This document shows, piece by piece, positions 21,118-33,105 of a DNA stretch of 64,000 bases. Source of the DNA: Takakia lepidozioides (taxonomy: Eukaryota > Streptophyta > Takakiopsida > Takakiales > Takakiaceae); assembly GCA_030704615.1 (NCBI GenBank), contig CM060734.1:2728001-2792000 (forward strand), in the 5' to 3' direction. The notes beneath the pieces are model-generated. The model saw only the letters and a program-made list of their open reading frames with translations, ran no database searches and was not told the origin of the DNA. The position numbers and the translations under genes were made by a program. Positions within the stretch are counted from its first letter, which is position 1. Each line of letters starts with the position of its first letter.

Positions 21118-23880
21118 AGATACCGATCAGATAAGAGATGATTTTTAAGATCACAGTGACTGTGTTGAAAATGGATGATGTCATGGAAGCTTACTCCTTA
21201 TTGCTGGGGCGACCATGGCTGAAACAGGCCAGGGTATTCCATGACTGGAATTCCCAGTTACTGACTGTGCATGGTGGGAAGCACAAGATACAGGTCACCA
21301 CTAGGAAATCTAGTAGACTACCTGCTACCAGAAGACCTCGTGGAGTCAGAGAGTATGACTGGAGGGGAGGACTCGATGAGGAGCAGGAAGCTACCCTATT
21401 TGCTGCGCACCCAGAGTGGGAGCAGGTTGCAAAAATGCAATTGGGAGGCCTGAGTTGTTTAAAAGGTATCTGCTGTGGTGCAGTGACAACAACACAAATG
21501 AGGGGGAAACAAGTAGTTACCCACCACATTTCTATGAGGAAAGAGAGGGAGAAATGGAAATCCTAGAAGAACCAGCCATTGTGAGTTTAGAGGATGAAGT
21601 AGTGGCTGGATGGACAATCATAGCTGAAGAGCAGGTGAGAGACGTGAATGTGGGAACTGAGGAGGAACCCAGAATGGTGAAGTAGGGGCTGACTTGGAGC
21701 CGAATTATTTTGAGGAGGCTAAGAACCTGTTTATCAAATACAAATATGTATTTGGATGGAGTTATGAGGATCTGAAAAGGATACCCCCTGAGATTTGCCA
21801 GCATAAGATTGAACTGGAACCGGGGTCAGTACCAATCAAACAGGCAAGGTAACAGGATGAATCCCAACTATGCACAGAACGTTGGGGAAGAGATCAAGAA
21901 GTTGGCTGAGGCTAAGTTCATATACCCAATAGAGTATACAACTTGGTTGTCACCCATAGTGATAGTTCCCAAGAAAAATGGCAAACTGAGAGTTTGTGTG
22001 AACTATAAAAAGTTGAATGCTTGTACAAAGAAAGATCCTTTTCCCTTGCCATTCACAGAAGCGATACTGGACACTGTGGCAGGCCATGAGATGTACTCAT
22101 TCATGGATGGCTTCAGTGGGTATAACCAAGTACAAGTGGCAGAAGAAGACCAGGGAAAGACAGCTTTCATCACAGACTGGGGTGCTTATGCATACAAAGT
22201 CATATCTTTTGGACTTTGTAATGCACCAGCAACTTTTCAGAGAGTGATAAGTGAATCCTTCCATGAGTATCTGGATGATTTCATGCAAGTGTTCTTAGAT
22301 GACTTCAGTGTGTACAGCTCTAAGAATGAGCACCTGCAGAAGTTGGAGTTATTGTTGGCCAGATGCAAGATGAGAGGTCTCAGACTGAATCCGGAAAAGT
22401 GTACTTTTTGTGTGAACTCAGGGGTACTACTGGGACACATTGTGTGTAAGAAGGGACTGCTTGTGGATCCCAAAAAGACGGAGGCCATTAAAGCATCACC
22501 ACCACCAGGAAATGTTAAAAGTCTAAGGGATCCTTGGACAAACCAGTTACTACAGAAGATTTGTCAGACAGTATGCACAGATGGCAGCACCTTTGAGCAA
22601 GCTTCTGAAGAAGGATGCAGTGTTTACATGGACAGATGAAATTGTCAACAGGCTTTTGAGGAACTTACATTGTCAGTAACAACTACACATGTGCTGATTA
22701 ACCCTCACTGGCACGTAGTATTTCATGTACACTGTGATGCCTCAGGAGAAGCATTGGGACCTGTGTTAGCCCAAAATATCACAGGAAACATAGATTCACC
22801 TGTGTACTATGCTAGCAGGTTATTGAACAGTGCTGAAAGGAACTATAGCACCACTGAAAGAGAAGCATTGGCAATGATTTATGCAGTCAAGAAATTCAGG
22901 CATACCTATTGGGAATGAAGTTTATATTTTATGTGGATCATCAGGCTTTGATTTATCTGGTGAACAAGCCTTTGATAAGTGGCAGGATAGCAAGATGGTT
23001 AATAATCTTGCACGAGTTTGAATTCGAAGTTGTTTACAAGCCTGGCCGTTTGCATCTTGTGGCAGATCACTTGTCATGCCTATCAACAGGAGAGCCCGCC
23101 ACAGGAGTAGACGATCAACTACCTGATGCGAGTCTATTTGCAGTGGAGGTGCAAGGAAGTGCAAATGATTGGTTAGATTGGCAGTGGTCAATCAGATACT
23201 ACCTTACTCATGGTCAGTGCCCACCCAGTTATGGGAAGGAACAGAGGAAGAGAATAGCTATCAAGGCTTTACCTTACACTATGATAGGTGGCGGATTGTA
23301 TAAGCTAGGACCTGATGGAGTACTTAAACGATGCTTGTACCACCATGAAGTAAATAAAATTTTGGAGGAAGTTCATAAGGGAGTGGCTGGAGGTTATTTT
23401 GGAGAGGAGACTACCAGCAAAAAAAATACTACTTGCAGGTTATTGGTGGCCTACTCTGTTCAAAGATGTGCATAAGTATTGCAAGAGTTGTGATGAGTGT
23501 CAGAGGCTAGGACCTTTGCAAAGATCTGGGAAGATGGCTTTGCATTCGACGATGCCTACTGAACCATTTCATAAATGGGGACTAGACTTTGTTGGACCAA
23601 TAAACCCACCAGCCAGAAATACACAGAACAAGTATATAATCATAGCCACTGATTATACTACAAAGTGGGTGGAAGCTAAAGCTCTGAGGGATAACACAGC
23701 TAAGTCCATAGCAAGGTTCCTGTATGAGAACATACTTACAAGATTTGGCTGTCCCCTGGAATTTATTAGTGACCAGGGAAGTCACTTCATTAACGAAACT
23801 ATAGAACTATTGACTAAAGAGTTCATGATTGTGCACAGGAAGAATACAACCTATTACCCACGAGTTGGTCAAGCTGAAGA
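21118..23880 (+). pseudogene. gypsy2 RT, RNase H and integrase, frame-shifted
   Basis: After the protease, LLGRPWLKQARVFHDW (about 21,200) links to RT in the frame from 21,809: RVCVNYKKLNACTKKDPFPL, SFMDGFSGYNQVQVAEED, FGLCNAPATFQRV and an intact FLDDFSVY (about 22,293). Frame shifts at about 21,850, 22,530-22,640 and 22,915 separate the parts. RNase H follows (HVHCDASGEALGPVLAQN, TTEREALAMIYAVKKFRH). The integrase zinc region and core run from about 23,330: CDECQRLGPLQRSG, GLDFVGPINPPARNTQNKY, FISDQGSHFINETI. The last catalytic segment reads YYPRVGQAE and then changes abruptly into gypsy1 RT sequence at about 23,857. RT wording (KKDPFPLPF, DGFSGYNQ) is typical of the non-chromoviral OTA branch. 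Confidence 0.85.
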
Positions 23881-24021
23881 CTCAGCTCAAAGATCTAATA
23901 TCAAAGGGGTACATCCGGCCGAGTAAGTCACCTTATGGAGCCCCGGTGCTATTCGCAGACAAGAAGGATGGGACGCTGCGGATGTGTGTCGATTACAGGG
24001 CTTTGAATAAGGTGACTATCA
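23857..24021 (+). mobile_element. gypsy1 RT fragment fused to gypsy2 integrase
   Basis: From CGAGTTGGTCAAGCTGAAG to AATAAGGTGACTATCA the sequence is nearly identical to gypsy1 at about 7809-7966 ([20 protein letters not shown], [14 protein letters not shown]). Here the codon corresponding to the gypsy1 TAG at 7827 is CAG. Homology stops sharply at 24,021. This is a 165-bp foreign piece joined at short similarity. Confidence 0.85.
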
Positions 24022-24420
24022 TTGCCGTTGCACATTCCGCGATTGGGCGATTCTGCGACACCGCGATTGGGACTGCCATGTTGACGAAGTCCATATCTGC
24101 GACGTCTGGGGCGTCGCAGGGTCAGTCTTGGGGGGGAAAAAGTCGCTGTTATACAGTGACGCCGCTGGCATCGCAATAGGAACGACGCCTCGAGCGTCGC
24201 AACCTCGAGCGTCGCAGAACGATCCCTTCGACTGCCATTTTGGCTAAGTCCATATCTGCGTCGCAGCATCAGTCTGGGGGGCAAAAGCGTCGCTGTTATA
24301 CAGCGATGCTGCTTCCGTCGCTTTGAAAACGACGCCTCGGGCATCGCAGTGCGACCCAGGGACTGCCAGTTTGGCCAAGTCATTGCATGCGACGCCCTGG
24401 AAATAATTGGTTTTTTCAAT
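24022..24420. repeat. GCGACG/CGTCGC palindrome-rich segment (CACTA subterminal type)
   Basis: Two diverged blocks share GACTGCCAT-TTG-CNAAGTC, CATATCTGCG and a GTCGCTGTTATACAGTGACG-like palindrome (also AGCGTCGCTGTTATACAGCG). Similar GCGTCGC motifs fill 35,860-36,500 next to a CACTA terminus. No terminal CACTA is seen here, so this is probably an internal or broken subterminal region. Confidence 0.5.
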
Positions 24421-25830
24421 ATATGAAGCAAAAGGTTGTTTGTTGTTTGTTTTCAAGGGTTTTTTCAACTCTTCACACATGGTCGCTGGAAATTCGTGAT
24501 GTGAAAAATAGCAAAGTGGGCTTTCCTCAGACATTGATCTGTTATACTTAATAAATTCATAAAAAAAAATTACTTGGTTCTTTCTAGAATATAAGATGAC
24601 TATATAGGATGTGCTCAACGACACAGTCCACACTATGACTGTTCACATATTATATAGTCCAAGAGACTAGGTGTTCACACCAGTGTTGGACTGATATCAC
24701 GAAAATATGATACCAGACTGGTCCTAGTATCACAAGGGCCCACATTTCCCAGTACTGTTATGACCCTGGTATTGGGGTAAGGGGGCCGGGTAGGGTATAT
24801 GAGGGATAAATAACATAAAATTGTGGATGTATATTAGTAGGGTATCAATATTTTTTTTTCCCCATCTCATGTGGGGGGGAATATGAATATGCCCGGTATG
24901 TATATGAAATATTTAGTAGATTCAAGAAAATATTCAAAACCTGAGAAAAGAATTGACCTTTACAATGGATCACAATTACAACACAATGCACATACCAAAT
25001 ACATTGCTCATACACATTGTACATTGCTAAAATATAACATACCGTACATATATTTTTGCACATTGCACATGAGTATAAAAGTAGATGCCATAAATGCCAA
25101 AATGCCCTTGAATTCCCTTGCCCTAACTCCACATATACCTAATGTGCCCTTGGAGGCTCACATAGCAGCAATACTGGTATCAATACCAATCTTGTCCACT
25201 TGCTATACCAGACAGTATGGTATATACCATAGTATAGAGCAAGGTATATTCTTGCCCCTAGTGTGGTATTGCCGGGGATTGGCCCCCTACCTACCACCCG
25301 GGTATGTATTAGCTACCCGGGTTGATATCAGTATTGATACCCGGGTGGACCTATATACCGGTCCAACACTGGTTCACACATGGTCGCTGGAAAATTGTGG
25401 AAAATAGCAAAGTGGGCCTTCTTGGAACAATGAATGGATATATTAATAAAAAAATTCATGAAAAAATCAATTGAATTTTTCAATAGTTGATTTCTTTGTT
25501 TTCAATTTTTTTTTCAACTCTTTACGCATGAAGTCGACTTTCCGAGGACAATGATTGGATATCTGTATAGTAGGGGGGCACCGGCTTCTTCCAATGATTT
25601 TTGGAATTGCAGGGTGGGAGATATGGAATTTCAAGTACTTTTGGTCCCTGCAAATTCCGGGAAAATAGCTTTCCTGCAACAATGAATGGATATATCATGG
25701 AAAAAAATAAATTGGTTTTTCCAATATATGAAGCAAATAGTTTATTCGTTTGTTTTCAAGTGTTTTTTTTTTCAACTCTTCACACATGAAGTGGATTTTC
25801 CTCGGACAATGATTGGATATCTAAATAGAT
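24400..25830. repeat. Three copies of a ~150-200 bp AT-rich repeat
   Basis: Copies lie at about 24,400-24,560, 25,372-25,570 and 25,600-25,830. They share CAATATATGAAGCAAA, TTTTTTTCAACTCTTCACAC, CAATGAATGGATATAT and GACAATGATTGGATATCT. The hAT element below sits within one of them at a TTCACACATGG site. Confidence 0.65.
24681..25371. mobile_element. Non-autonomous hAT transposon (691 bp)
   Basis: The termini are CAGTGTTGGAC and GTCCAACACTG, perfect 11-bp inverted repeats with the hAT-style CAGTG start. They are flanked on both sides by the 8-bp direct repeat GTTCACAC (24,673-24,680 and 25,372-25,379), the hAT target-site length. The interior has no transposase; it is rich in GGTAT/ATACC and CCCGGGTA short palindromes. 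Confidence 0.9.
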
Positions 25831-25979
25831 CGGATAATCTTGGGAGTAGGCAGGATCGGTTGATATCATTGTTTACAAGAACGCTTTCTCTTATTTCCGC
25901 CAGGGTATCCTTACAGATGACTTCAGGTGTATTGTTTGGAGATTCGGATGCGTTCCGTGGGGACTCTACAGTCACATTT

Positions 25980-26075
25980 TGTCACGCACCTCACTTCGGT
26001 AAGCTCCCCCCTCAAGTCATAGTTACTCGCTTGATGCGCGCGCCTAACTCCCAACCTGGCCGCGGGCCCAACTTG
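25980..26075 (-). repeat. gypsy1-type LTR end, reversed fragment
   Basis: This is the reverse complement of 5779-5878 with few changes (for example TTCGGTAAGCTC and GATGCGCGCGCCTAACTCCC). It starts at the LTR terminus (TGTC on the plus strand) and breaks off into the satellite. There is no primer site beside it. Confidence 0.75.
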
Positions 26076-28833
26076 GAACGAATTTCGATTATTACACTGG
26101 GACGTATCGGAGGGTACATTGAAACACCGGCCCAAGCTTCGAAGCGAACGAAAAATCATTTGGATGGGCAAACCATCCGTTGGCCCGTTGAACGAAATTC
26201 GATTGATCTCATATTACTCTGGGGCGTCTTACATGGCACATTGAACATAGTGGCCAAGTCTCAAAGCCAACCAAAATCATTTCCATGGCCAACCATCCGT
26301 TGAGCCATCGAATGAATTTCGATTGATCTCTGTTTCCTTTCTGCCTCTGCTTTGTATTGCATGTTGTACAACGATAACAAGCGTGAGACCTGCGATTCAC
26401 CTGGGGTTCCGCATCGTCTCTAACTTAACTGTTTCTGATTGCGTGTGATGGGACCAGGCGAGGGTCCTCGCTTAACATGGATTTTAAAGCTTGAAGTTGA
26501 TTGGAATCGAGTTGAAGAAGCGACGCCATCTGTATCTTGGGGGGAGAACGAACGATCCTTTCTTCCTCTTCCTTTGATCTTGATGGCTCTATGTTTAACC
26601 TAGTTGGTGGGACAATCAATCATTAGGGCGACTACTCTCGTTCCACTATGGCATACTGATGTGACGATGGAGCAATGATATGACAAGCTGACGTGCGTGC
26701 CAAATTTTGGGAGCGATCAAAATTCATTTGGACCCAAAACCACAGTTTCTTCCCGTTGCACTCCAAACTTGATTTGTGTTCTACTTCGTGCACTTTAATG
26801 GAGAGTTCTGCAATAGTGAACGAAGAGAACACCCTTTTTTGGGGGCATTTTGATTGGTCCGAATTCCGGGGGGGAGTAGCGGTGGGATGCTGGAAGCCGC
26901 TGAACAAAATTGAGCCGAAAACGAAATCGATACGTGCCAGAAACCCCCAATGAAAGGCAGTGCAAACCTATTTACTGGCTTAAAATAAATTTAAATTCAA
27001 TTAAATTGTGGAATGGCTCGAGGGAGGAGCGCGTCGATTGGGAGGCAATGATTTATTCGTCTGTTGTGTCTCCGCGCATGTTGCGAGCACATGCGGGCAA
27101 AAGAGGGGCTTCAACACACATCCGTTCATGGGTGCAATAGTCGTGCACGCATTGCAGGATTTCTTTTTTCGCATTGAACAAAAACCAGAGACAAGTGAAC
27201 GCTCGTTGGACAATCGAACGCATTTCGATTTTACACCTGGGACGTATCGGAGGGTACATGAACACACCGGCCAAGCTTCGAAGCGAACGAAAAATCATTG
27301 GATGGGCAACCATCCGTTGGCCCGTTGAACGACATTTCGATTGATCTCATATTACTTGGGTCTTACATGGCACATTGAACATAGTGGCCAAGTCTCAAAG
27401 CCAACCAAAATCATTTCCATGGCCAACCATCCGTTGAGCCATCGAATGAATTTCGATTGATCTCTGTTTTCCTTTTCTGCCTCTGCTCTGTATTGCATGT
27501 TGGTACAAACGATAACAAGCGGTGAGACCTGCGATTCACCTGGGGTGTCCGCATCGTCTCTAACTTAACTGTTTCTGATTGCGTGTGATGGGACCAGGCG
27601 AGGGTTCCTCGCTTAACATGGATTGTAAAAGCTTGAAGTTGATTGGAATCGAGTTGAAGAAGCGACGCCATCTGTATCTTTGGGGGAGAACGATCCTTTC
27701 TTCCTCTTCCTTTGATCTGATGGCTCCTATGTTTAACCTAGTATGGTGGACAAATCAATCATTAGGGCGACTATCTCTCGTTTCCCTATGGATATGATTG
27801 TGACGATGGAGCATGATATGACAAACTGACGTGCGTGCCAAATTTGGGACGCGATCAAAATTCATTTGGACCCGAAAACCACAGTTTCTTCCTTTGTTTT
27901 GCACTCCAAACTTGATTTGTGTTCTACTTCGTGCACTCTTAGGAGAGTTTCTGCAATAGTGAACGAAGAGAACACCCTTTTTTGGGGCATTTTGATTGGT
28001 CAGATCCGGGAAGGGAGAAGGGCGGCGGAGTAGCGGTGGTATGATGGAAGCCGCTGAACAAAATTGAGCGAAAACGAAATCGATACGTGCCAGAAAACCC
28101 AATGAAAGGCAGTGCAAACCTATTTACTGGCTTAAATAAATTTAAATTCAATTAAATTGTGGAATGGCTCGAGGGAGGAGCGCGTCGATGGGAGGCAAAT
28201 GATTTATTCGTCTGTTGTGTCTCCGCGCATGTTCGAGCACATGCGGGCAAAAGAGGGGGCTTTCAACCCAATCCGTTCAATGGGTGCAATAGGGTGCACG
28301 CATTGCAGGATTTCTTTTTTCGCATTGAACAAAAACCAGATGACAAGTGAACGCCGTTGGACAATCGAACGAATTTCGATTATTACACTGGGAGTAGCGG
28401 AGAGGGGAGGGTACATGAACACACCGGCCAAGCTTCGAAGCGAACGAAAAATCATTTGGATGGGCAACCATCCGTTGGCCCGTTGAACGAATTTCGATTG
28501 ATCTCATATTATTGGGGCCGGTCTTACATGGCACATTGAACATAGTGGCCAAGTCTCAAAGCCAACCAAAATATTTCCATGGCCAACCATCCGTTGAGCC
28601 ATCGAATGAATTTCGATTGATCTCTGTTCCTTTCTGGCTCTGCTTTGTATTGCATGTTGTACAACGATAACAAGCGTGAGACCTGCGATTCACATGGGGT
28701 TCCGCATCGTCTCTAACTTAACTGTTTCTGATTGCGTTGTGATGGGACCAGGCGAGGGTCCTCGCTTAACATGGATTTTAAAGCTTGAAGTTGATTGGAA
28801 TCGAGTGAAGAAGCGACGCCATCTGTATCTTTG
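26060..28833. repeat. ~1.14-kb tandem satellite, 2.4+ copies, running into the gap
   Basis: Anchors ACACCGGCC-AAGCTTCGAAGC (26,130; 27,262; 28,422), TGGCACATTGAACATAGTGG and GATGGGACCAGGCGAGG recur with periods of about 1142 and 1149 bp. Copies differ mostly by one-base insertions or deletions in short runs. Diverged parts recur at 32,075-32,860. No protein is supported. Confidence 0.85.
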
Positions 28834-29333
28834 NNNNNNNNNNNNNNNNNNNNNNNNNNNNNNNNNNNNNNNNNNNNNNNNNNNNNNNNNNNNNNNNNNN
28901 NNNNNNNNNNNNNNNNNNNNNNNNNNNNNNNNNNNNNNNNNNNNNNNNNNNNNNNNNNNNNNNNNNNNNNNNNNNNNNNNNNNNNNNNNNNNNNNNNNNN
29001 NNNNNNNNNNNNNNNNNNNNNNNNNNNNNNNNNNNNNNNNNNNNNNNNNNNNNNNNNNNNNNNNNNNNNNNNNNNNNNNNNNNNNNNNNNNNNNNNNNNN
29101 NNNNNNNNNNNNNNNNNNNNNNNNNNNNNNNNNNNNNNNNNNNNNNNNNNNNNNNNNNNNNNNNNNNNNNNNNNNNNNNNNNNNNNNNNNNNNNNNNNNN
29201 NNNNNNNNNNNNNNNNNNNNNNNNNNNNNNNNNNNNNNNNNNNNNNNNNNNNNNNNNNNNNNNNNNNNNNNNNNNNNNNNNNNNNNNNNNNNNNNNNNNN
29301 NNNNNNNNNNNNNNNNNNNNNNNNNNNNNNNNN
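28834..29333. other. Assembly gap (500 N)
   Basis: Exactly 500 Ns, a placeholder size, directly at the end of a satellite copy. The true length is unknown. Confidence 0.99.
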
Positions 29334-30150
29334 TACTGGCATGAGGCAAGTACCATGTTGAAGGAATTAATTGCCTTCCAAGTTGTACATGGATTCATTT
29401 ATACCAAGACCAAGGAGGTAGCAAGTATTGTCATGGGCTGTGGGTTATACTACGCTGCTTGTTTTTCTGGTACGTTATCACATTGAGCAGCACAAGATGC
29501 AATCGCGCTTTCTGAGTATTCCAGTGTGGAAATCATTGGGTCTTACTTCAGTGCCACCTCATATGTACCTATATGAGGCAAAGTTATGATGCAAAAGGAT
29601 TCTCAAATTCGTTCATGGTTTCATGCGGCCTGGACAATTTGTCAACAACAGAAATTGGCCCTGACGATATTTTTCTTTAAGGGACATGAGGGATGGAAAT
29701 ACTTGCACAATTCACAAGTCATTGGTACCCCACTCTTCACCAATTTTGCCATTCAGCCTTTACAGCAAGTTTTACAGAAAGTTTTAAAATTTAAACTTCC
29801 AGACATGGTAGGACAACATGTATGCCCAGAGGATTACACAAAAAGTCGATAGTTAAAACACCTGAGAGGCGATGAGGATTCTGGGTACAAATGTTTCTTC
29901 AGCGGACTCTTTTGACAGGGAGAAGACTATGCAATTCAGAGATGGCAGAGAAGAAGTGCACGGGGGGTCTCCTATGCCTGAAAGATTACCTCGATATCAG
30001 CTCCAGAGGGCCTCACCTATCCAGGTAGTGTTCAATCATCTCCGCCAACCAGTGACAGACCTCGGGCTCGTACACAGAGTCCTTCAAGAAAGTCTCAACG
30101 TCAGAAAGGTGCTCGCTCACAAAGGTTTGCTAATCCCAATTAGTAAACCG
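29334..30150 (+). pseudogene. Late open frame of gypsy2 family, unknown function
   Basis: It starts mid-protein after the gap with STMLKELIAFQVVHGFIYTK, homologous to 5050-5152, then GLYYAACFSGTLSH. After stops, another frame opens at 29,586 (MMQKDSQIRSWFHAAWTICQ, KFKLPDMVGQHVCPEDYTKS) and is closed by TAG at 29,850-29,852. Further readable sequence follows (SAPEGLTYPGSVQSSPPTS, a Ser/Arg/Pro-rich tail). It lies immediately before a polypurine tract and LTR, where OTA-type elements often have extra open frames. I do not recognise a domain. Confidence 0.45.
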
Positions 30151-30167
30151 TGAGGACACGGTTTTTT

Positions 30168-30180
30168 GAGAGAGGAAGGG
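30168..30180 (+). promoter_or_regulatory. Polypurine tract of gypsy2
   Basis: GAGAGAGGAAGGG directly abuts TGTAATG, the LTR start. It would serve as plus-strand primer for reverse transcription. Confidence 0.8.
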
Positions 30181-31174
30181 TGTAATGTTAGAGGACTGTC
30201 TGGACTTAGACACTTATACGGGATATGTGGGGTGGTACCCTTAATTTTTGCACAGACTGAGACCAATAGGAGCATTAGGGGTGACAGCAGCGCACTTTAG
30301 AGGGGGGTTACACAGCCGTCACCCAACAACAGCTCGTCACAGCCCAACACAGCCCCATCACAGCCAACAAAGCCCGTCACAGTCCGAACAGCCGACACAG
30401 CCAGATACAGCCAACGCAGCTCGTCACAGTCCGACACAGCCAGTCACAGCCAACACAGCCGTCACAGCCAGTCCACAGCTTGACACAGCTGTCACGACCA
30501 TAGGGAACGGATAGCAGGTTAGGGAATGACTGTGGGAAAAAAATCTGCGAATGGAACATGTTAGTACACGGATGACGGTTAGTGAGGGAAACGGTTAGAA
30601 CAACGGGTAGGAAGATAAAGCCAGGAGCGAGGACGGGAGAAGAGCACTTCTTGGGGAATTCTGGGAGAAGGGGGGGGGAGATCACTGGGAGAGGGGACTT
30701 CGGACATCACGGGAGGAAAGGAGGAGGAGAGAGCGCATCTCTGAGCGGAAGGATGGAGAGCACAGAGTAGGAGGAGGGCGATCTGTTGATGCTTAATGAA
30801 TGCAAGCAGTAGAGTTGTAATGTAGAGCAGATTAGAGACTCCATGGCTTCAGCCTGATACTCGATAGATATTAATCTGATACATACTTCATACTCACACT
30901 GTGTAGAGAGATCTGAGTGAAGTTGTGGAATAAATGGATGAGTTGATGGAATCCGATAGATTGCTGAAGCAAACTGATACTTATTACCAACAGTAAGGTA
31001 ACTAGCTAACATGAATGCGGGAAGGAAAACAAATATGAAACACCCCATGAGACACTAGCTGTAGGTCATGACTGATTGTTCTGAGCGGGCGGAGTACTTA
31101 GAGATTTCAACTCTTCTATCTTGGAGTTTCCGCCTCGGATAGCGAAGGGATGGGTGAGTAAAAGCCGCGTGACA
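30181..31174 (+). repeat. 3' LTR of gypsy2 (994 bp)
   Basis: It starts TGTAATGTT after the polypurine tract and ends GTGACA, where homology to the 5' LTR also ends. Between 30,310 and 30,500 it holds an irregular minisatellite of CACAGCC/CGTCACAG units. Beyond 31,174 the sequence matches, in reverse, 45,850-45,925, so the element sits in a copy of the dispersed repeat. Confidence 0.8.
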
Positions 31175-32870
31175 GGGCACAGGTGAGGGCTTCCACTTAA
31201 TATTATGATGTCTAGGTGCTGCTGGATGCCAAGTGGGATTGCAGAGCAGGGGAAGAAATCGTTTGCCAAGCATACTTACTAAAACCCCATGGGTATCATG
31301 GAGGGTTTTCTTAAAAAAGAAAGGAACACTTGGATATCACAGATTTAAATACCTTGCCTTGCGAGATTTGTTTAGACTGGGTGTAGTACACAGCTGCCCC
31401 CACAGGGGAGTGGATATGTCTGGTAAGTTTTCCAGAACACCCCTATACCTTTATTTCTTGCTACAGCTGAAAATCAAAGCTCATGACAAAGCAAGGTAAA
31501 TATAAAGGACTGCAACACATCCTGTGACAGTATATGGTACTGTCAGTACACCCTTCACATCATTCCCAATTTGACCATGTCATTACACCATGTCCAGAGG
31601 GGTATTTCCTTGACCACCCTGGCTGCCTCAAAAACCAGTTACCATTTATATTATTGCCATATTTCAGTGTCAGCCGAAATAGCCACAAGCAGAAACTTCA
31701 CCATACCCTAGCCTAAGCATCTAGCTAACAAAGCTATATGGGTTGGAACATAACAGGGACCTTTTACCAACAGAGGTACCCGAGTAGCTGCAGCAAACAG
31801 TTCCTGACAGCCTCTCGATTTGTTTCCAACTACCATAAGGTAAGCAAAGCAAACTAGGGCCTGGAAAATAGATGTGTGTCTCTCACACAAGCCATCATAA
31901 ACCCGGCTGTCACATCATAGCAGAGGTTTTCCACTGGCTGGGCCGAACTAGCCCATGGTAGAAAGCATTACACTTGTTCTTCAAAAATCAAGGAAGGAAA
32001 GAGGCAGGATCAAGAAAAACCATAGAGTAGTTTAGTTTTTCAACATTTTAGGATATAATGTAGCCATATGCAATGTGCGTGCCAAATTTGGGAGCGATCA
32101 AAATTCATTTACGAATTTCGATTGATCTCATATTACTTTGGGGCCTCTTACATGGCACATTGAACATAGTGGCCAAGTCTCAAAGCGAACCAAAATCATT
32201 TCGATGGCCAACCATCCGTTGAGCCATCGAATGAATTTTTGATTGATCTGATATTAGTCTGGGACCTGTGAGAGGGTGTCTGGAACGTGCTGGCAAAGTT
32301 TGGAAGCTAACAAAAATGATTTGGATGGGCAACCATCCGTTCACCCGTTGAATGTATTTGGTGGAGCAACTATTGCTTTGGGACCTGTTGGACTGTGTTT
32401 CGCGTGCTCACGATTTGTTTTCATTCCGTTTTTGAATGAGGCGTGTAATGTAGCCATATGCAATGTGCGTGCCAAATTTGGGAGCGATCAAAATTTCATT
32501 TGGACCCAAAACCACAGTTTCTTCCCTGTTTTGTTTCTTCCCTGTTTTGCACTCCAAACTTGATTTGTGTTCTACTTCATGCACTCTTTATAGAGAGTTC
32601 TGCAATAGTGAGCGAAAGAGAACACCTTTTTTGGGGGGGCATTTTTGATTGGTCCAAATTTTGGCAGGGGAGTAGCCGTGGGATGCTGGAAGCCGCAGAA
32701 CAAAATTGAGCCAAAAACAAAATCGATACGTGCCAGAAACCCCCACTGAAAGGCAGTGCAAACCTATTTATTGGCTTAAAATAAATTTAAATTCAATTAA
32801 AAATGTGGAATGGCTTGAGGGGGGAGCGCGTCGATGGGGCGGCAAATGATTTATTCAAGTCTTACTACCA
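31175..32870. repeat. Dispersed-repeat relic and diverged satellite
   Basis: 31,175-32,045 resembles 45,110-45,925 (for example CACAAGCCATCATAAAC and CCATAGAGTAGTTTAG), partly reordered. 32,075-32,860 is a diverged partial copy of the 1.14-kb satellite, with two tandem CAATGTGCGTGCCAAATTTG anchors. No gene is seen. Confidence 0.6.
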
Positions 32871-33039
32871 GCGTCAGCCCCTGACAGAGGCAGGTTCTGT
32901 CCCTTTTCTTTCCGCTCAAACTAGGCGCGGGGTCAATGGCCACAAGGCTACGGCAAACAACGTCTTATGAGTACAATCTTTTAACTTTTTCTGCACCCTC
33001 TCTCCCTTGTGGTTTGTTACTTTGTGAACAGCAAAAAAA

Positions 33040-33044
33040 AGAGG

Positions 33045-33105
<61 letters not shown>

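Larger units (their letters stand above)
17161..31174 (+). mobile_element. gypsy2: OTA-like Ty3/gypsy retrotransposon, nested and interrupted
   Basis: The ends are two homologous LTRs, a 5'-truncated copy (17,161-17,806) and a complete copy (30,181-31,174). A primer site follows the first and a polypurine tract precedes the second. Gag, protease, RT, RNase H and integrase lie at 17.8-23.86 kb and a late open frame at 29.33-30.15 kb. The interval 23.86-29.33 kb is filled with later insertions, a satellite and an N gap. That the two LTRs belong to one insertion is inferred from order and orientation. Confidence 0.6.

Noticed and set aside
28676-29398. Long open frames across 28.7-29.4 kb
   Set aside because: They consist of the 500-N gap read as unknown residues.
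30310-30500. CRISPR-like regular repeat
   Set aside because: Units are 7-18 bp, irregular, without spacers, and lie inside an LTR of a eukaryotic retrotransposon.
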